In this document: positions 1-10,111 of the stretch, piece after piece
Numbering within the stretch: the first letter of the stretch is position 1
How the letters are laid out: each line of letters begins with the position of its first letter
Assembly: GCF_030700285.1 (NCBI RefSeq)
Contig: NZ_JAUYZJ010000002.1
Span: 186,001 to 250,000, forward strand
From: Methylobacterium sp. NEAU K
GTDB lineage: Bacteria > Pseudomonadota > Alphaproteobacteria > Rhizobiales > Beijerinckiaceae
Direction: 5' to 3'
Length of the DNA stretch: 64,000 bases
Position numbers and translations under genes: made by a program
The notes under the pieces: generated by a model
What the model saw: only the letters and a program-made list of their open reading frames with translations
The model's database searches: none
What the model was told of the DNA's origin: nothing

Positions 1-1818
1 GCCCTTGAGAAGCAGGTGGTCTCGCTCGCGGGGCGGCTCGACGCACCCCGCAGCGGCGATCCGGCCCTCGCTGGCCTCGAGCGGACCATGGACGACCTGC
101 TGCGGCAGGTGACGGCGCTGCGCGAGTCGGCGCCGAGCGAGGCCGTCGTCGAGCGCGCCGCCCGCAAAGCTGTGGCTCAGACCCTCCAGGGATCCGGCAT
201 CGCCGCCGCCGATTTGGGCGAGATCGGCCTCCTTCGGGCCAGCCTCGCCGACATGCAGGCACGGCAGGTCGCCTCGGACCAGCGCCTGGGCGCCACGTTG
301 GAGGGCGTCCAGTCCGCCCTCGAGCGCCTCGTCAGCCGGCTCGGGCCGGCCGAGGCGACGAACGCGCGGGGGCTCTCGCTCGACCAGCGCCTGCTCGCTT
401 CGACGAGCCCGGAGGCGGGCTTCGTCCCGCCGGAAGGCCGAGGCGGTACGCACCGCGACGCGACGGCCGAATCCTCCCGGCTCGCCGACGACCTGCTCGA
501 ACCCGGAAGCGGGCGGCCGGGACGCGAGTCGCGCGCCGCGCAGGAGCGTCCGATCGTGCAGGGCCGCGACCCGGAACGCAGCCGATCCGGCGCGGAGGCC
601 GGTGGCGACACCGACATCAAGACCAGCTTCATCGCGGCGGCCCGTCGCGCCGCCCAGGCCGCGCAGGCGGAGCTGGCCGCGGAAACCCCGACCGAGCGCC
701 GCGACCTGCGCGCCCGCATCGCCGTCCCGGCGCAATCGGCGGGGACGGAGAGCCGGATCGGCCGGCTGCGCGCCGAGATCGACCGGCGGCGCCGGCCGCT
801 GCTGCTCGGGCTCGCCGCCATCGTCCTGGCGCTTGGAGCGCTCCAGGCGATCAGCATGCGCACCCCCGAGGAGGCGCCGCACGCGGTGCCGACGTCCCAG
901 GGCACCCCGGTCCGCGAGGACGCGGGCAAGGAGGCGGGCAAGGACGCGCCCAAGGACGCAGCTGCGGAGACTCCGGCTTCCAAGCCGTCCGCCGTCGATC
1001 CGGTCACCACGCAATCCCTGCCGAATCCCATCCCCGCAGCTGCGCGTCCGTTGCCGAAGGCTGCGGTGCCCCAAGTCTCGGGCATGAACACGTTGCAGGC
1101 GGACCTCGGAACCGTTCCGCCGGCGCTCGCCAAGGTCAAGCAGGCCGCCCTCGACGGAGACGGCACGGCGATCTGGGACCTCGCCACGCGTGAGGCCGAT
1201 GGCCGCGGCATGCCGCGCGACCTCGCGGTGGCGGCCAAGCTGTACGAGAAGCTGGCCTCGGCCGGTTACGCGCCCGCCGAGTACAAACTGGCGGGCCATT
1301 ACGAGAAGGGCTCGGGGGTGGTTCGCGACCTCGACAAGGCGAAGCTCTGGTACGGCCGCGCGGCCGAACAGGGCCACGCCCGTTCGATGCACAACCTGGC
1401 GGTGATCTACGCCGAGAACCCCTCGGCCAACGGCAAGCCGGACTTCGCCTCCGCGGCATCCTGGTTCCGCCAGGGCGCCGAGTTCGGCGTCCGCGACAGC
1501 CAGTACAATCTTGCCGTGCTCTACGCGCGGGGCCTCGGCCTGACGCAGGATCTGGTGCAATCCTACGCGTGGTTCGCGGCGGCTGCCGCACAGGGCGACG
1601 ACGATGCGGCCAAGAAGCGCGACGACGTGGCGAACAAGATGAGCGCTGCCGACCTCGCCAGCGCGAAGAGCCTCGCGGCGACGTTCAAGCCGCGTAAGAC
1701 CGACGCGGCGGTCAACGAACCGCCGGCCCCGAAGGAGGGTATCACCGCGCCGATGTCCCTCCTCGGCGCTCCCAGTCCGAGCCCGACGGCGTTCATCGCA
1801 CCGGGCCGCAAAACCTAG
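1..1818 (+). CDS. Sel1-repeat (SLR) single-pass membrane protein, 5' truncated
   Basis: The reading frame is open from base 1, so the gene begins upstream of the window and only the C-terminal ~605 residues are seen. The N-terminal half is charged and Ala/Glu/Arg-rich, suggesting coiled coil. A hydrophobic segment (PLLLGLAAIVLALGA, coded near 796-840) follows a basic stretch and reads as one membrane span. A Pro/Lys/Ala-rich linker comes next. The C-terminal third (about 1120-1690) carries tandem Sel1-type repeats with A-x-x-Y-x-x-A and W-[YF]-x-x-A-A signatures. This coiled-coil/TM/Sel1 layout resembles the polar organizer PodJ and relatives in Alphaproteobacteria. That identity is inference; a generic Sel1 protein is the alternative. 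Confidence 0.8.
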   Translation, partial: ALEKQVVSLAGRLDAPRSGDPALAGLERTMDDLLRQVTALRESAPSEAVVERAARKAVAQTLQGSGIAAADLGEIGLLRASLADMQARQVASDQRLGATLEGVQSALERLVSRLGPAEATNARGLSLDQRLLASTSPEAGFVPPEGRGGTHRDATAESSRLADDLLEPGSGRPGRESRAAQERPIVQGRDPERSRSGAEAGGDTDIKTSFIAAARRAAQAAQAELAAETPTERRDLRARIAVPAQSAGTESRIGRLRAEIDRRRRPLLLGLAAIVLALGALQAISMRTPEEAPHAVPTSQGTPVREDAGKEAGKDAPKDAAAETPASKPSAVDPVTTQSLPNPIPAAARPLPKAAVPQVSGMNTLQADLGTVPPALAKVKQAALDGDGTAIWDLATREADGRGMPRDLAVAAKLYEKLASAGYAPAEYKLAGHYEKGSGVVRDLDKAKLWYGRAAEQGHARSMHNLAVIYAENPSANGKPDFASAASWFRQGAEFGVRDSQYNLAVLYARGLGLTQDLVQSYAWFAAAAAQGDDDAAKKRDDVANKMSAADLASAKSLAATFKPRKTDAAVNEPPAPKEGITAPMSLLGAPSPSPTAFIAPGRKT

Positions 1819-1959
1819 CGTCCGATACGGGCGGGGCCTATTTTGCCGCCCCGATCCCAGCTTGACCGCCTTGCCGCGATGCGGGAACGCTCCGTCGAAA
1901 GGGCGGCAGAGCGCGGCGAGGTTGCGCGGTCGCCGCCCTCGCCGCGGCACGGAGGATGG

Positions 1960-2397
1960 ATGGCGCGCCGGAACCCTGTCCCGATCAGCGCGCTCGTGCT
2001 CGGCGTGGCCGGCCTGGTCCCATTCCTGGGCTTTGCGGCACTGGCGGTCTCGGGCAGCGACGGCGGCCTGAGCAGCATCGGGCTCTCGCCGCGCACGATT
2101 CTGTCCGCCTACGGGGCGGTGATCGCGTCGTTCCTCGGCGGCATCCGCTGGGGTGCCGCTGCGGCGCGCAACACCGGCAACGGGGATTACGTCGTCGCGA
2201 TCGTGCCATCCCTGGTGGCCTGGGCGGCGATGGCGGCTCCCGCCCCCTGGGATCTGCGTATCCTCGGCGCACTGGTGCTGGCCTGGGGCCTGATAGACCA
2301 GGACCTGTCGCGCCGGGGCCTCGTGCCCCTCTGGCTCGGCCGACTGCGGCTCCTGCTCTCCGGCGTCGCCGGCGCCGCCCTGCTGGTGGCGGCTTGA
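1960..2397 (+). CDS. DUF3429 small integral membrane protein
   Basis: A 145-residue, very hydrophobic protein with about four or five membrane spans (LVLGVAGLVPFLGFAAL, ILSAYGAVIASFLGGIRWG, and further segments). The motif A-Y-G-A-V-I-A-S-F-L-G-G-I-R-W-G is typical of DUF3429, inner-membrane proteins of unknown function. The ATG at 1960 is preferred because GGAGG lies just upstream (1951-1955) and the protein then begins MARRNP, directly before the first span. An upstream extension to 1843 is open but low-complexity and has no ribosome site. It lies ~140 nt after the Sel1 gene on the same strand and may be cotranscribed. Confidence 0.85.
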   Translation: MARRNPVPISALVLGVAGLVPFLGFAALAVSGSDGGLSSIGLSPRTILSAYGAVIASFLGGIRWGAAAARNTGNGDYVVAIVPSLVAWAAMAAPAPWDLRILGALVLAWGLIDQDLSRRGLVPLWLGRLRLLLSGVAGAALLVAA

Positions 2398-2617
2398 GAG
2401 TCAGGGCGCTCGCTGCAGGGCGTATCGACCGGTCCGGCAAACGTGCGCACATCGAAACAGCGGCTCACGCCCGTGCTCGCAGCACCGGCGGCGGCCTTCC
2501 GGCGACCAGGCCGGCCATGCCGGGACCGCGCAGACGAGCCCGACACCCTGCGCGCCGACACGCTCTCCCGATGGTGACCGCAGCAATCCAAACCGACCCA
2601 ATCAACCGGAAACGCCG

Positions 2618-3664
2618 TCAGAGGTCCGTCCGGCTCACACCCGGAAATCCCAGGATGAAATCCGGTCCGAAGGCGGTGACCGGGGTGTGGAAGCCGGCCG
2701 GAATCGCGTTCGACGCCACGCGCCGGGCAATCTCCAGGGCGGTACAAACCGTCAGGGTGTAGCCTTCGGGGGTCTCCATGCGGCTCGCCGCGCGATTGCC
2801 TCGCGCATCCCAGGCCTCGGCCAGGAACGTGCTGCGCGCCGTCGCCCGCGCCGCCGCGGAGGGGCCCGGCGGCAGCCGGTCGATGCCGCGGTTGATCAGC
2901 CGCTGCGCGGTGCCGCCGGCGATGATCCGGCGGATCCCGGCCGGCAGGCCCGCGACGGCCGCCATGGCGGGGAGCGCCTCGAAATAGACGTCAATGTTGG
3001 GAACCCGGGTCGAGTACCACGCGCTCGACACGTCGCCCCAGCCGAGGCCTACCGTGCGCCGCGCGCCGCGGCCGAAATCGGCGCTGCCGCGGGGCGGGCT
3101 CGGCAGCTCGACGATCCGGCCATCGCGGCGCACCCGTGTGCCCCAGGCGATGCCCTCGACCATGGTGCGCGCCGTACCCCGGCTGAAGCCCCCGAAGCCG
3201 CCGATGGAAATCCTCAGACGCGTGGCACCGGGCAGCCGGGCCGCCACGTGTGCGGCGAGACAGTCGCTCGGTACCACGTCGAACCCCGCGGCGGGCAGCA
3301 GCACGACGCCCGACGCCTTCGCCTCTGAATCCCGCGCGGCGAACGCTTCCAGGACATCGATCTCTCCGGTGATGTCGACGTAGTGCGCCCCAGCGGCCAG
3401 ACAGGCCTCGGCCATCGGCCGGGCCGTCTTGGAGAACGGGCCGGCGGCGTGGATCACCACGGCGATTCCGGCGAGTGCCTCCCGCAGGCGGTCCGGAGCA
3501 TCGAGGGGCGCCGCCCGCCAGTCGAGCCCGAGCCGGCCGGCGAGGGACTGGAGCTTATCCGGGTCGCGGCCGGCCAGGATCGGTCGAAGGCCCTGTCCGA
3601 CGGCGTGTTCGGTCAGGAGCGTGCCGGTATAGCCGGTCGCGCCGTAGATCAGTATCGTGGTCAT
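2618..3664 (-). CDS. Saccharopine dehydrogenase-like NADP-binding protein (trans-acting enoyl reductase type)
   Basis: The 348-residue protein opens with MTTILIYGATGYTG, a Rossmann G-x-x-G-x-x-G nucleotide-binding loop, followed by LAGRD at the end of strand 2, the usual NADP-discriminating region. Body motifs such as VIHAAGPFSKTARPM and CLAAGAHYVDITGE are characteristic of the saccharopine-dehydrogenase/trans-acting enoyl reductase superfamily. Members reduce varied substrates, so the substrate cannot be named. The ATG at 3664 is chosen over an in-frame extension to 3700 because it starts directly at the first beta strand. It is isolated, with a non-coding stretch of ~220 nt on its 3' side and the putA upstream region on its 5' side. 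Confidence 0.85.
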   Translation of the reverse strand: MTTILIYGATGYTGTLLTEHAVGQGLRPILAGRDPDKLQSLAGRLGLDWRAAPLDAPDRLREALAGIAVVIHAAGPFSKTARPMAEACLAAGAHYVDITGEIDVLEAFAARDSEAKASGVVLLPAAGFDVVPSDCLAAHVAARLPGATRLRISIGGFGGFSRGTARTMVEGIAWGTRVRRDGRIVELPSPPRGSADFGRGARRTVGLGWGDVSSAWYSTRVPNIDVYFEALPAMAAVAGLPAGIRRIIAGGTAQRLINRGIDRLPPGPSAAARATARSTFLAEAWDARGNRAASRMETPEGYTLTVCTALEIARRVASNAIPAGFHTPVTAFGPDFILGFPGVSRTDL

Positions 3665-3871
3665 GGCCGCCGTTCTGCCATCGCGCCGGGCCGCCTCCAA
3701 GCCGCGAGACCGGGCCGTGCGGCAGGGCGCGGCGATGGATTCCCGGGGCGGCTTGGCAATCCGGCAACCGTATGAAAATCGACTCCCGCAAAAGATGAGC
3801 GAGCCGGAAAGACATGCTGAAGGTAATCAGGTTCCCTCGATCCGAGGTTGAGCACGGCCCATGCAAGTCTT

Positions 3872-3890
3872 GATCGATAGAAAATCGATC
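3872..3890. promoter_or_regulatory. AT-rich palindrome upstream of putA (possible operator)
   Basis: A perfect 7-bp inverted repeat, GATCGAT (3872-3878) and ATCGATC (3884-3890), flanks AGAAA. A third ATCGAT half overlaps the right arm, and the AT-rich GATATTATTTT follows. It lies in the 363-nt gene-free interval 3665-4027, 138 nt before putA and about 210 nt upstream of the divergent reductase. The local base composition is far more AT-rich than its surroundings, as expected of a promoter or regulator site. No T-run sits directly after the stem, so an operator is more likely than a terminator. The remainder of the interval shows no gene. Confidence 0.45.
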
Positions 3891-4027
3891 GATATTATTT
3901 TGACCGGACGCGCATCTTCAGCCGATTGAGCGCGATGATAGGCCCTTCAACAGCGTCGGCAGACGGCGTAGCTTGGGGCGGCGGAGGCGTGTGATCCGCC
4001 GCATCACCCCGTCGCGAGGGGCGAACC

Positions 4028-7000
4028 ATGTCCGGATCCGGAATTCCCGATCCTGCGGCCGCCGCGCAGAGCCCTCCGTTCGGCGCGTTCGCGTCCGAGC
4101 TGCCGGACCTGTCGCCGCTTCGAGCGGCCGTGGTCGCCGCCTGTCGACGGCCCGAGCCGGACTGCATCGTGCCCCTCCTCGACCTCGGCCGCTTGGCACC
4201 CGAGGCCGCCCGGCGCGTCGCCGGCACCGCCCGAAGCCTTGTCGAGACCTTGCGTCGCCAGAGCCGCCGAGGCGGCGTCGAGGGGTTGATCCACGAATAT
4301 TCCCTGTCGAGCCAGGAGGGCGTGGCGCTGATGTGCCTCGCGGAGGCGCTCCTGCGCATCCCGGATGCCGCGACCCGGGACGCGCTGATCCGGGACAAGA
4401 TCGCCGGCGGGGACTGGGCCGCACATCTCGGCCACAGCCCGTCGCCCTTCGTCAACGCCGCGACCTGGGGCCTGGTGGTCACCGGCAGGCTCGTGGCGAC
4501 CCGGAGCGAGGCCGGCCTCGCCGCGGCGCTCACCCGCCTGATCGGCCGCGGGGGCGAGCCGTTGATCCGCAAGGCGGTCGACCTCGCCATGCGGATGATG
4601 GGCGAGCAATTCGTCACCGGGCGAACGATCGCGGAGGCTATCCGAAACGCCACGCCCATGGAAGCGAAGGGGTTCACCTACTCGTACGACATGCTCGGTG
4701 AGGCCGCCGTCACCGCCGAGGATGCGGACCGGTATCTCCGGTCCTACGAAGAGGCGATCCAGGCCATCGGCGCGGCCTCGGCCGGGCGGGGCGTGCTGGC
4801 CGGTCCGGGCATCTCGATCAAGCTCTCGGCGCTCCATCCGCGCTACGTCCGGTCCAAGCGCGGGCGCGTCATGGCGGAGCTGGTGCCGCGGGTCCTGGGC
4901 CTCGCCCGGCTGGCGAAGCATTGCGATATCGGCCTCAACATCGACGCCGAAGAGGCCGACCGGCTCGACCTGTCGCTCGACATACTCGAAACTCTGGCGG
5001 TGGACCCGGAGCTTACCGGCTGGGACGGCCTCGGCTTCGTCGTCCAGGCCTATGGAAAGCGCTGCCCGTACGTGATCGACGTGCTCGTCGACCTCGCCCG
5101 GCGCAGCCGCCGCCGGCTGATGGTCCGCCTCGTGAAGGGGGCCTATTGGGACAGCGAGATCAAGCGGGCGCAGGCGGACGGGCTCGACGGCTTCCCGGTC
5201 TATACCCGCAAGGTCTACACCGACGTGTCGTACCTCGCCTGCGCCCGGAAGCTCCTCTCCGCGCCCGACGCGGTCTTCCCGCAATTCGCCACCCACAACG
5301 CGCAGACGCTGGCGAGCATCATCGAGATGGCGGGGCCCGACTTCCGTCTCGGCCAGTACGAGTTCCAGTGCCTGCACGGCATGGGCGAGCCGCTCTACGA
5401 GGCGGTGGTGGGCGCCGGCAGGCTCGGCCGGCCCTGCCGCATCTACGCGCCGGTCGGCACCCACGAGACCCTGCTGGCCTATCTCGTCCGCCGGTTGTTG
5501 GAGAACGGGGCCAACACCTCGTTCGTGAACCGGGTCGGCGACGCGACCGTGCCGGTCGAGGTGCTGATCGCCGATCCCGTCGCCGCCGTCGAGGCGATGC
5601 CGGTCCCGGGCGCGCCGCACCCGGGGATCGCGCTGCCCCGCGATCTCTACGGGCCGCCCCGCGCCAACGCGGCCGGTTTGGACCTCGCCGACGAGGCGGC
5701 ACTCGAACGCCTGGTCGATGCGCTCGCCGAGGGTGGCCGGACGCCATGGATTGCCCTGCCGTCCGGCGCGGACCCGGATTCGGCGGACGCGTCGGTTTGC
5801 AACCCGGCCGATCATCGCGACGTGGTCGGCCGGTGCCGGGCCGCATCGCCCGACGAGATCGAACGTGCGCTCGCCCGGGCGGAGGCTGCGGCCGGCGCCT
5901 GGGGGGCGAAGGAGCCGGCCGCGCGCGCAGCCTGCCTGCGCCGTGCCGCCGACGCACTGGAGGCGCGGATGCCCGTGCTGATCGGGCTGGTCGTGCGCGA
6001 GGCGGGCAAGTCCTTCGGCAATGCGGTGGCCGAGCTGCGCGAGGCCGTGGATTTCTTGCGTTACTACGCGGTCGAGGCCGAACGCACGCTGGAGGGAACC
6101 TCGCCGCTCGGGCCCGTCGTGTGCATCGCGCCCTGGAACTTCCCGCTGGCGATCTTCATGGGGCAGGTCGCGGCCGCCCTGGCTGCCGGCAACGCGGTCC
6201 TGGCAAAGCCCGCCGAAGAGACGCCACTCATCGCCGCCGAGGCCGTCCGGGCGCTGCACGGCGCCGGGGTCCCGGAGGATGCGCTTCAATTCCTGCCCGG
6301 GGCTGGCGAAGTCGGCGCGGCACTGGTCGAGGATCCGCGGGTGCAGGGGGTGATGTTCACCGGCTCGACCGCCGTCGCCAAGACGATCCAGCGCCGCCTC
6401 GCCGAGCGCCTGAGCCGCGACGGCGAGCCTGTCCCGCTCATCGCCGAGACTGGGGGCCAGAACGCGATGGTCGTCGATTCCTCCGCGCTGGCCGAGCAGG
6501 TGGTCGCGGACGTGATCGCCTCGGCCTTCGATTCGGCCGGCCAGCGCTGTTCGGCCTTGCGCATCCTGTGTCTGCAGGCGGAGATCGCAGAACGCACCCT
6601 GCGGATGCTGAAATGCGCCATGCGCGAGCTGGATGTGGGCGATCCGCGCCGGCTGGCGGCCGATGTCGGCCCGGTGATCACCCGCGAGGCCGCCGACCGC
6701 ATCGGGGATCACGTGGCGGCGATGCGGAGCCGGGGCTTTTCGGTCGAGCAGGTCCCGCTGCCGCGGGGGGCTGCCCTCGGGACCTTCGTGCCCCCGACCC
6801 TGATCGAGATCGACAGCGTGTCTGATGTCGAGAGCGAGATCTTCGGGCCGGTGCTGCATGTGCTGCGCTACGGCCGGGAGGATCTGGACCGTCTCCTGAC
6901 GGAGATCGACGCCACTGGCTACGGCCTGACCTTCGGCCTGCATACCCGCATCGACGAGACCGTGGAGCGGGTGCTTGGACGTGTCGGAGCCGGCAACCGC

Positions 7001-7714
7001 TACGTCAACCGCAACGTCATCGGCGCGGTGGTAGGCGTGCAGCCCTTCGGCGGATCCGGCCTGTCGGGCACCGGACCCAAGGCCGGCGGCCCGCTCTATC
7101 TCGGACGGCTGGTGAAGCGGCCGCCGGCCGCCGCCCTCGCCGGGTTTCCCGGCGGCGACAGCAGCCCGGTCTGCCGCTATGCCGATTGGCTCCGGTCCCG
7201 CGGGCAGCCGGGGCTCGCGGATCGCGTCTCGGCCATGCGCTGTCCCGCCGGTGCCGAGATGGAGCTGGCCGGGCCGGTGGGCGAGCGCAATCTTTACGCC
7301 CTCCATCCGCGCGGTCGCATCGCGGCCATCGCCCGGACGGAGCACGGGCTGCTGATCCAGCTCGGCTCGATCCTGGCTACCGGCAACCGTGCCGTCGCGA
7401 TCGCCCCGGACCGGATCGTCGACGTGCTGCGCGACCTCCCGGCCGGGCTGGCGGGGCGGATCGAGCCGGCTCCGCGCCTCGAGGACGCGGGCGACGTACG
7501 GGCGATCCTGTTCGAGGGCGACCTGGCCGGCTTACGCACGGTGAACCGAGCGGTCGCCGCGCGTCTCGGGCGGATCCTGCCGGTCCAGGGCCGCACCCCC
7601 GAAGCGCTCGCGGGCGGTGACGACTATGCCCTCACCGGTCTGGTCGAGGAGCGCTCGACCTCGATCAACACCGCTGCGGCCGGCGGCAATGCCAGCCTGA
7701 TGGCGATCGGCTGA
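4028..7714 (+). CDS. putA: Bifunctional proline dehydrogenase / L-glutamate-gamma-semialdehyde dehydrogenase PutA
   Basis: A 1228-residue enzyme oxidising proline to glutamate in two steps, with FAD reduction in the PRODH barrel and NAD reduction in the ALDH domain. The PRODH part (~residues 190-480) shows [18 protein letters not shown] and the substrate-recognition helix [15 protein letters not shown]. The ALDH part (~540-1030) shows [12 protein letters not shown], general-base Glu807 in AETGGQN and nucleophile Cys841 in AGQRCSALR. About 190 further residues form the ALDH-superfamily-like tail found in longer PutAs. The N-terminus lacks the ribbon-helix-helix DNA-binding domain of E. coli PutA (1320 aa), so this is the B-type form that cannot autoregulate. 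No putR or putP neighbour is present. Confidence 0.97.
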   Translation: MSGSGIPDPAAAAQSPPFGAFASELPDLSPLRAAVVAACRRPEPDCIVPLLDLGRLAPEAARRVAGTARSLVETLRRQSRRGGVEGLIHEYSLSSQEGVALMCLAEALLRIPDAATRDALIRDKIAGGDWAAHLGHSPSPFVNAATWGLVVTGRLVATRSEAGLAAALTRLIGRGGEPLIRKAVDLAMRMMGEQFVTGRTIAEAIRNATPMEAKGFTYSYDMLGEAAVTAEDADRYLRSYEEAIQAIGAASAGRGVLAGPGISIKLSALHPRYVRSKRGRVMAELVPRVLGLARLAKHCDIGLNIDAEEADRLDLSLDILETLAVDPELTGWDGLGFVVQAYGKRCPYVIDVLVDLARRSRRRLMVRLVKGAYWDSEIKRAQADGLDGFPVYTRKVYTDVSYLACARKLLSAPDAVFPQFATHNAQTLASIIEMAGPDFRLGQYEFQCLHGMGEPLYEAVVGAGRLGRPCRIYAPVGTHETLLAYLVRRLLENGANTSFVNRVGDATVPVEVLIADPVAAVEAMPVPGAPHPGIALPRDLYGPPRANAAGLDLADEAALERLVDALAEGGRTPWIALPSGADPDSADASVCNPADHRDVVGRCRAASPDEIERALARAEAAAGAWGAKEPAARAACLRRAADALEARMPVLIGLVVREAGKSFGNAVAELREAVDFLRYYAVEAERTLEGTSPLGPVVCIAPWNFPLAIFMGQVAAALAAGNAVLAKPAEETPLIAAEAVRALHGAGVPEDALQFLPGAGEVGAALVEDPRVQGVMFTGSTAVAKTIQRRLAERLSRDGEPVPLIAETGGQNAMVVDSSALAEQVVADVIASAFDSAGQRCSALRILCLQAEIAERTLRMLKCAMRELDVGDPRRLAADVGPVITREAADRIGDHVAAMRSRGFSVEQVPLPRGAALGTFVPPTLIEIDSVSDVESEIFGPVLHVLRYGREDLDRLLTEIDATGYGLTFGLHTRIDETVERVLGRVGAGNRYVNRNVIGAVVGVQPFGGSGLSGTGPKAGGPLYLGRLVKRPPAAALAGFPGGDSSPVCRYADWLRSRGQPGLADRVSAMRCPAGAEMELAGPVGERNLYALHPRGRIAAIARTEHGLLIQLGSILATGNRAVAIAPDRIVDVLRDLPAGLAGRIEPAPRLEDAGDVRAILFEGDLAGLRTVNRAVAARLGRILPVQGRTPEALAGGDDYALTGLVEERSTSINTAAAGGNASLMAIG

Positions 7715-7753
7715 GCCGGCAGGGGTCGGAGCCGGACATGGGCCGCCGCCGCG

Positions 7754-9346
7754 TCAGGCCGACCGGCGCAGGTTCCAGAACAGCGGCAGGCCGGTGAGCA
7801 TGCCCGCGAGGTCGCGCCGATAGGCGGTCGGCTGGAAATACTGGCCGCACGGGACGTAGGCGCCGACCGCCAGGGCGCGGGCCTGGATCCTCTCCGCGAG
7901 CGCCTTCTGGCTGGCGAGGTCCGGCGCTGCGAACCACTGGTCGCGCAGTTGTTCCAGCGGCGCGTCCGTGAGCCAACTCGGGACGCCGGCGCGGCCGTTG
8001 CCTCGGATCACCAAGTGGTAGGCCGGCGACAGCTGGTCGAGACCGCCGGAGAAGATGCCGAACATCGACCATCCGCCCTGGTCCAGGGGCTTCGAGTTCA
8101 GGATCCGCTGGTTCACCGTGCCCCAATCGGTGGCCACGACGTCGAGATTCATCCCGAGCTTGCGGCAGAGGTCGGCCATGACCTCGCAGATCGCGTTGAT
8201 CCGCGGCACGTCGGTCCCTGAGAGCAGCACGACCCGCTCGCCGTTGTATCCGGCCGACTCCAGCGCCCGCCTGGCCGCCGCGAGATCGCGCGGGCCGGTG
8301 AGGACTTCCATGCCGGCCTGCGACGCCATCGGGCCGCCGGGGGTGAAGACGCCAACGGGGCCGCGCCGGATCGCGGGGTCGCTGCCGGCCACCGCGTCCA
8401 TCATTTCGGTCTGGTCGACCGCCGACAGCAGGGCGTGGCTGATCGCCGGATTGTCGAAGGGCGGCAGCGTGTGATTGAGGCGGATCTGGCCGATCAGGCC
8501 GGCGGTCTCCAGCAGTTCGACGCGCACGTCCCGCTTGCGCATCAGGTCGGGCACGAGGTCGACGAGAGGCTGCTCCCACCAATCGACCTCGCCCGAGCGC
8601 AGGGCACCCGCGGCGGTGGCGCCGTCGGGTATCGTCCGCCACTCCACCCGGTCGAAATGGGCGATCCGCGGCCCGGCGGTGAAGCTCGGGCTGCCGTCCG
8701 AACGCGGCCGGTAATCCTCGAACCGGCGGTAGACGTTGAGCGAGCCGGGCACGCGCTCGGCTGCGACGTAGCGATAGGGGCCGCTGCCGATCACCTCTGT
8801 CACCGCCTGCGTGGCCGGCGTGGCGCTCAAGCGCTCCGGCATGATCGCGGGAAGATAGGAGGTCGGCTTCGCGAGGGCGTCCGGCAGGAGCGGGAACGGC
8901 CGCTTCAGGCGGAACTGCACCACGGCATCGGAGGGGGCGGACAGCTCGTCCACGGCGGCGAACAGGGCACCGCCGTAGGAATCGCGCACTGACCAGCGTT
9001 TCAGGCTGGCTACCACGTCGCGGGCGAGCACCGGCGTGCCGTCGTGGAAGCGCAGGCCTTCGCGCAAGGTGAGGCGCCAGGTGAGGCCGTCCTCCGATAC
9101 CGTGTGGCCCGCCACCATCTGCGGCTGGGCGCGGTAGGAGGCGTCCAGGCTGTAGAGCGTGTCGAACACCATCAGCGCATGCGTGCGCGTGACGTAGTTC
9201 GTGGTGATGATCGGATCGAGCAGGGCGAGGTCGGCGTAGGGCACGAAGCGCAGGGTGGTCGCCGATGCCGCCCGGACCAGCGCGGGGCGGGCGACAGCCC
9301 CGGCGATCAGGGCGCCGGCGCCGCCCAGCAGGGTGCGTCGCTTCAT
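7754..9346 (-). CDS. ABC transporter substrate-binding protein, family 5 (peptide/nickel type)
   Basis: A 530-residue protein beginning MKRRTLLGGAGALIAG, a twin-arginine-like or Sec signal with an Ala-rich cleavage region. The mature part has the family 5 solute-binding layout: LDPIITTNYVTRTHALMVFDTLYSLD near the N-terminus, VSEDGLTWRLTLREGLRFHDGTPV, and a long C-terminal lobe. It would bind oligopeptides or a similar solute in the periplasm. The start at 9346 coincides with the signal peptide and has GGGACGG upstream; a ~100-residue upstream extension is unlike the family. No permease or ATPase gene is adjacent, so its transporter must lie elsewhere. Confidence 0.9.
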   Translation of the reverse strand: MKRRTLLGGAGALIAGAVARPALVRAASATTLRFVPYADLALLDPIITTNYVTRTHALMVFDTLYSLDASYRAQPQMVAGHTVSEDGLTWRLTLREGLRFHDGTPVLARDVVASLKRWSVRDSYGGALFAAVDELSAPSDAVVQFRLKRPFPLLPDALAKPTSYLPAIMPERLSATPATQAVTEVIGSGPYRYVAAERVPGSLNVYRRFEDYRPRSDGSPSFTAGPRIAHFDRVEWRTIPDGATAAGALRSGEVDWWEQPLVDLVPDLMRKRDVRVELLETAGLIGQIRLNHTLPPFDNPAISHALLSAVDQTEMMDAVAGSDPAIRRGPVGVFTPGGPMASQAGMEVLTGPRDLAAARRALESAGYNGERVVLLSGTDVPRINAICEVMADLCRKLGMNLDVVATDWGTVNQRILNSKPLDQGGWSMFGIFSGGLDQLSPAYHLVIRGNGRAGVPSWLTDAPLEQLRDQWFAAPDLASQKALAERIQARALAVGAYVPCGQYFQPTAYRRDLAGMLTGLPLFWNLRRSA

Positions 9347-9457
9347 CGATCCGTCCCGGTGGTGGTCGTGGGTTGCAGAAACCGCGGCGTGGCCGGTGTG
9401 CAAAGGGTAGGCCAGCGGGCGGGCCGGATCGCCGATTACGGCACCGTCCGGGATACG

Positions 9458-9488
9458 AAAAACCCGCCTGATCCGGGACCGGGCGGGT
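9458..9488 (-). terminator. Rho-independent terminator downstream of the DUF2218 gene
   Basis: Read on the minus strand, ACCCGCC (9488-9482) pairs perfectly with GGCGGGT (9468-9462) across a 13-nt loop and runs straight into TTTTT (9462-9458). It lies between the stop of the DUF2218 gene and the start of the solute-binding-protein gene, so it separates these two minus-strand transcripts. Confidence 0.75.
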
Positions 9489-9563
9489 CGAGCGGCGTGG
9501 CTTGTCGCGATGCGGAGCCCTCCTTCAGGACCCGCACCGATATGCCGGTGAGAGCCGAGACGT

Positions 9564-9857
9564 TCAGGCGGCGCGCGACCAGCGGATGTCGCCGAGGCTC
9601 TCGCGGAAGGCGAAGCGGGCGAGGTGGTCGGCCACCACGTTCTCAAGCCGCGTGAGATTGACCGGGTCGGCGCTGTCGATGCGCATCACCAGCGCGTCGG
9701 GCTCGGCATCGAAGGTGCAGACGCGGTCCTCGCCGAACGGCACGGTGCCGTGCTCGGGGGTCGCCTCGACCTGGAACTTGTGGCTCCAGTGCCGGCACAG
9801 CTGCTGCAGGTAGCGGCTTGCCTCGGTGGTCTGCACGCGGGCCTGAGAGGTGGGCAT
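9564..9857 (-). CDS. DUF2218 domain-containing protein
   Basis: A 97-residue soluble protein, MPTSQARVQTTEASRYLQQL onward. It contains KFQVEATPEHGTVPFG and a C-terminal VVADHLARFAFRE(x)LGDIRW segment, both typical of DUF2218, a small fold found in many actinobacteria and proteobacteria with no established biochemical role. In some genomes it accompanies siderophore or iron functions, but nothing nearby supports that here. The ATG at 9857 has GGAGACAGACGGA upstream. An in-frame extension to 9995 adds non-conserved, Cys/Arg-rich residues and was rejected. It ends before a clear terminator and appears monocistronic. Confidence 0.85.
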   Translation of the reverse strand: MPTSQARVQTTEASRYLQQLCRHWSHKFQVEATPEHGTVPFGEDRVCTFDAEPDALVMRIDSADPVNLTRLENVVADHLARFAFRESLGDIRWSRAA

Positions 9858-10111
9858 TCCGTCTGTCTCCAGAGAGGTTGGTGCGGGCTGTCGGTGGGCT
9901 GGCCGTCGCTCGCTCTCGCAACTGCGAGATAGTAAGGCCTCACAGCAAATGCCATGCCTGACGCTGACCGACGCGTCCTCGCCGTCTTCGTTCAAGGTGG
10001 GTCCGAAGCCTTAGCAGGTGCTTAATGCTTCGAGCCACGGCAGTGGAACGCGCCGTCGCGGCACCGTCGTGCACCCGCCGGCGTGCCGAATTATGGCGCG
10101 CCGCACAAAAA

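Noticed and set aside
4004..7345. 1113-residue open frame antisense to putA
   Set aside because: It is a mirror of a confirmed gene in very GC-rich DNA. The translation is low-complexity and rich in Arg, Gly, His and Asp, with no domain signature.
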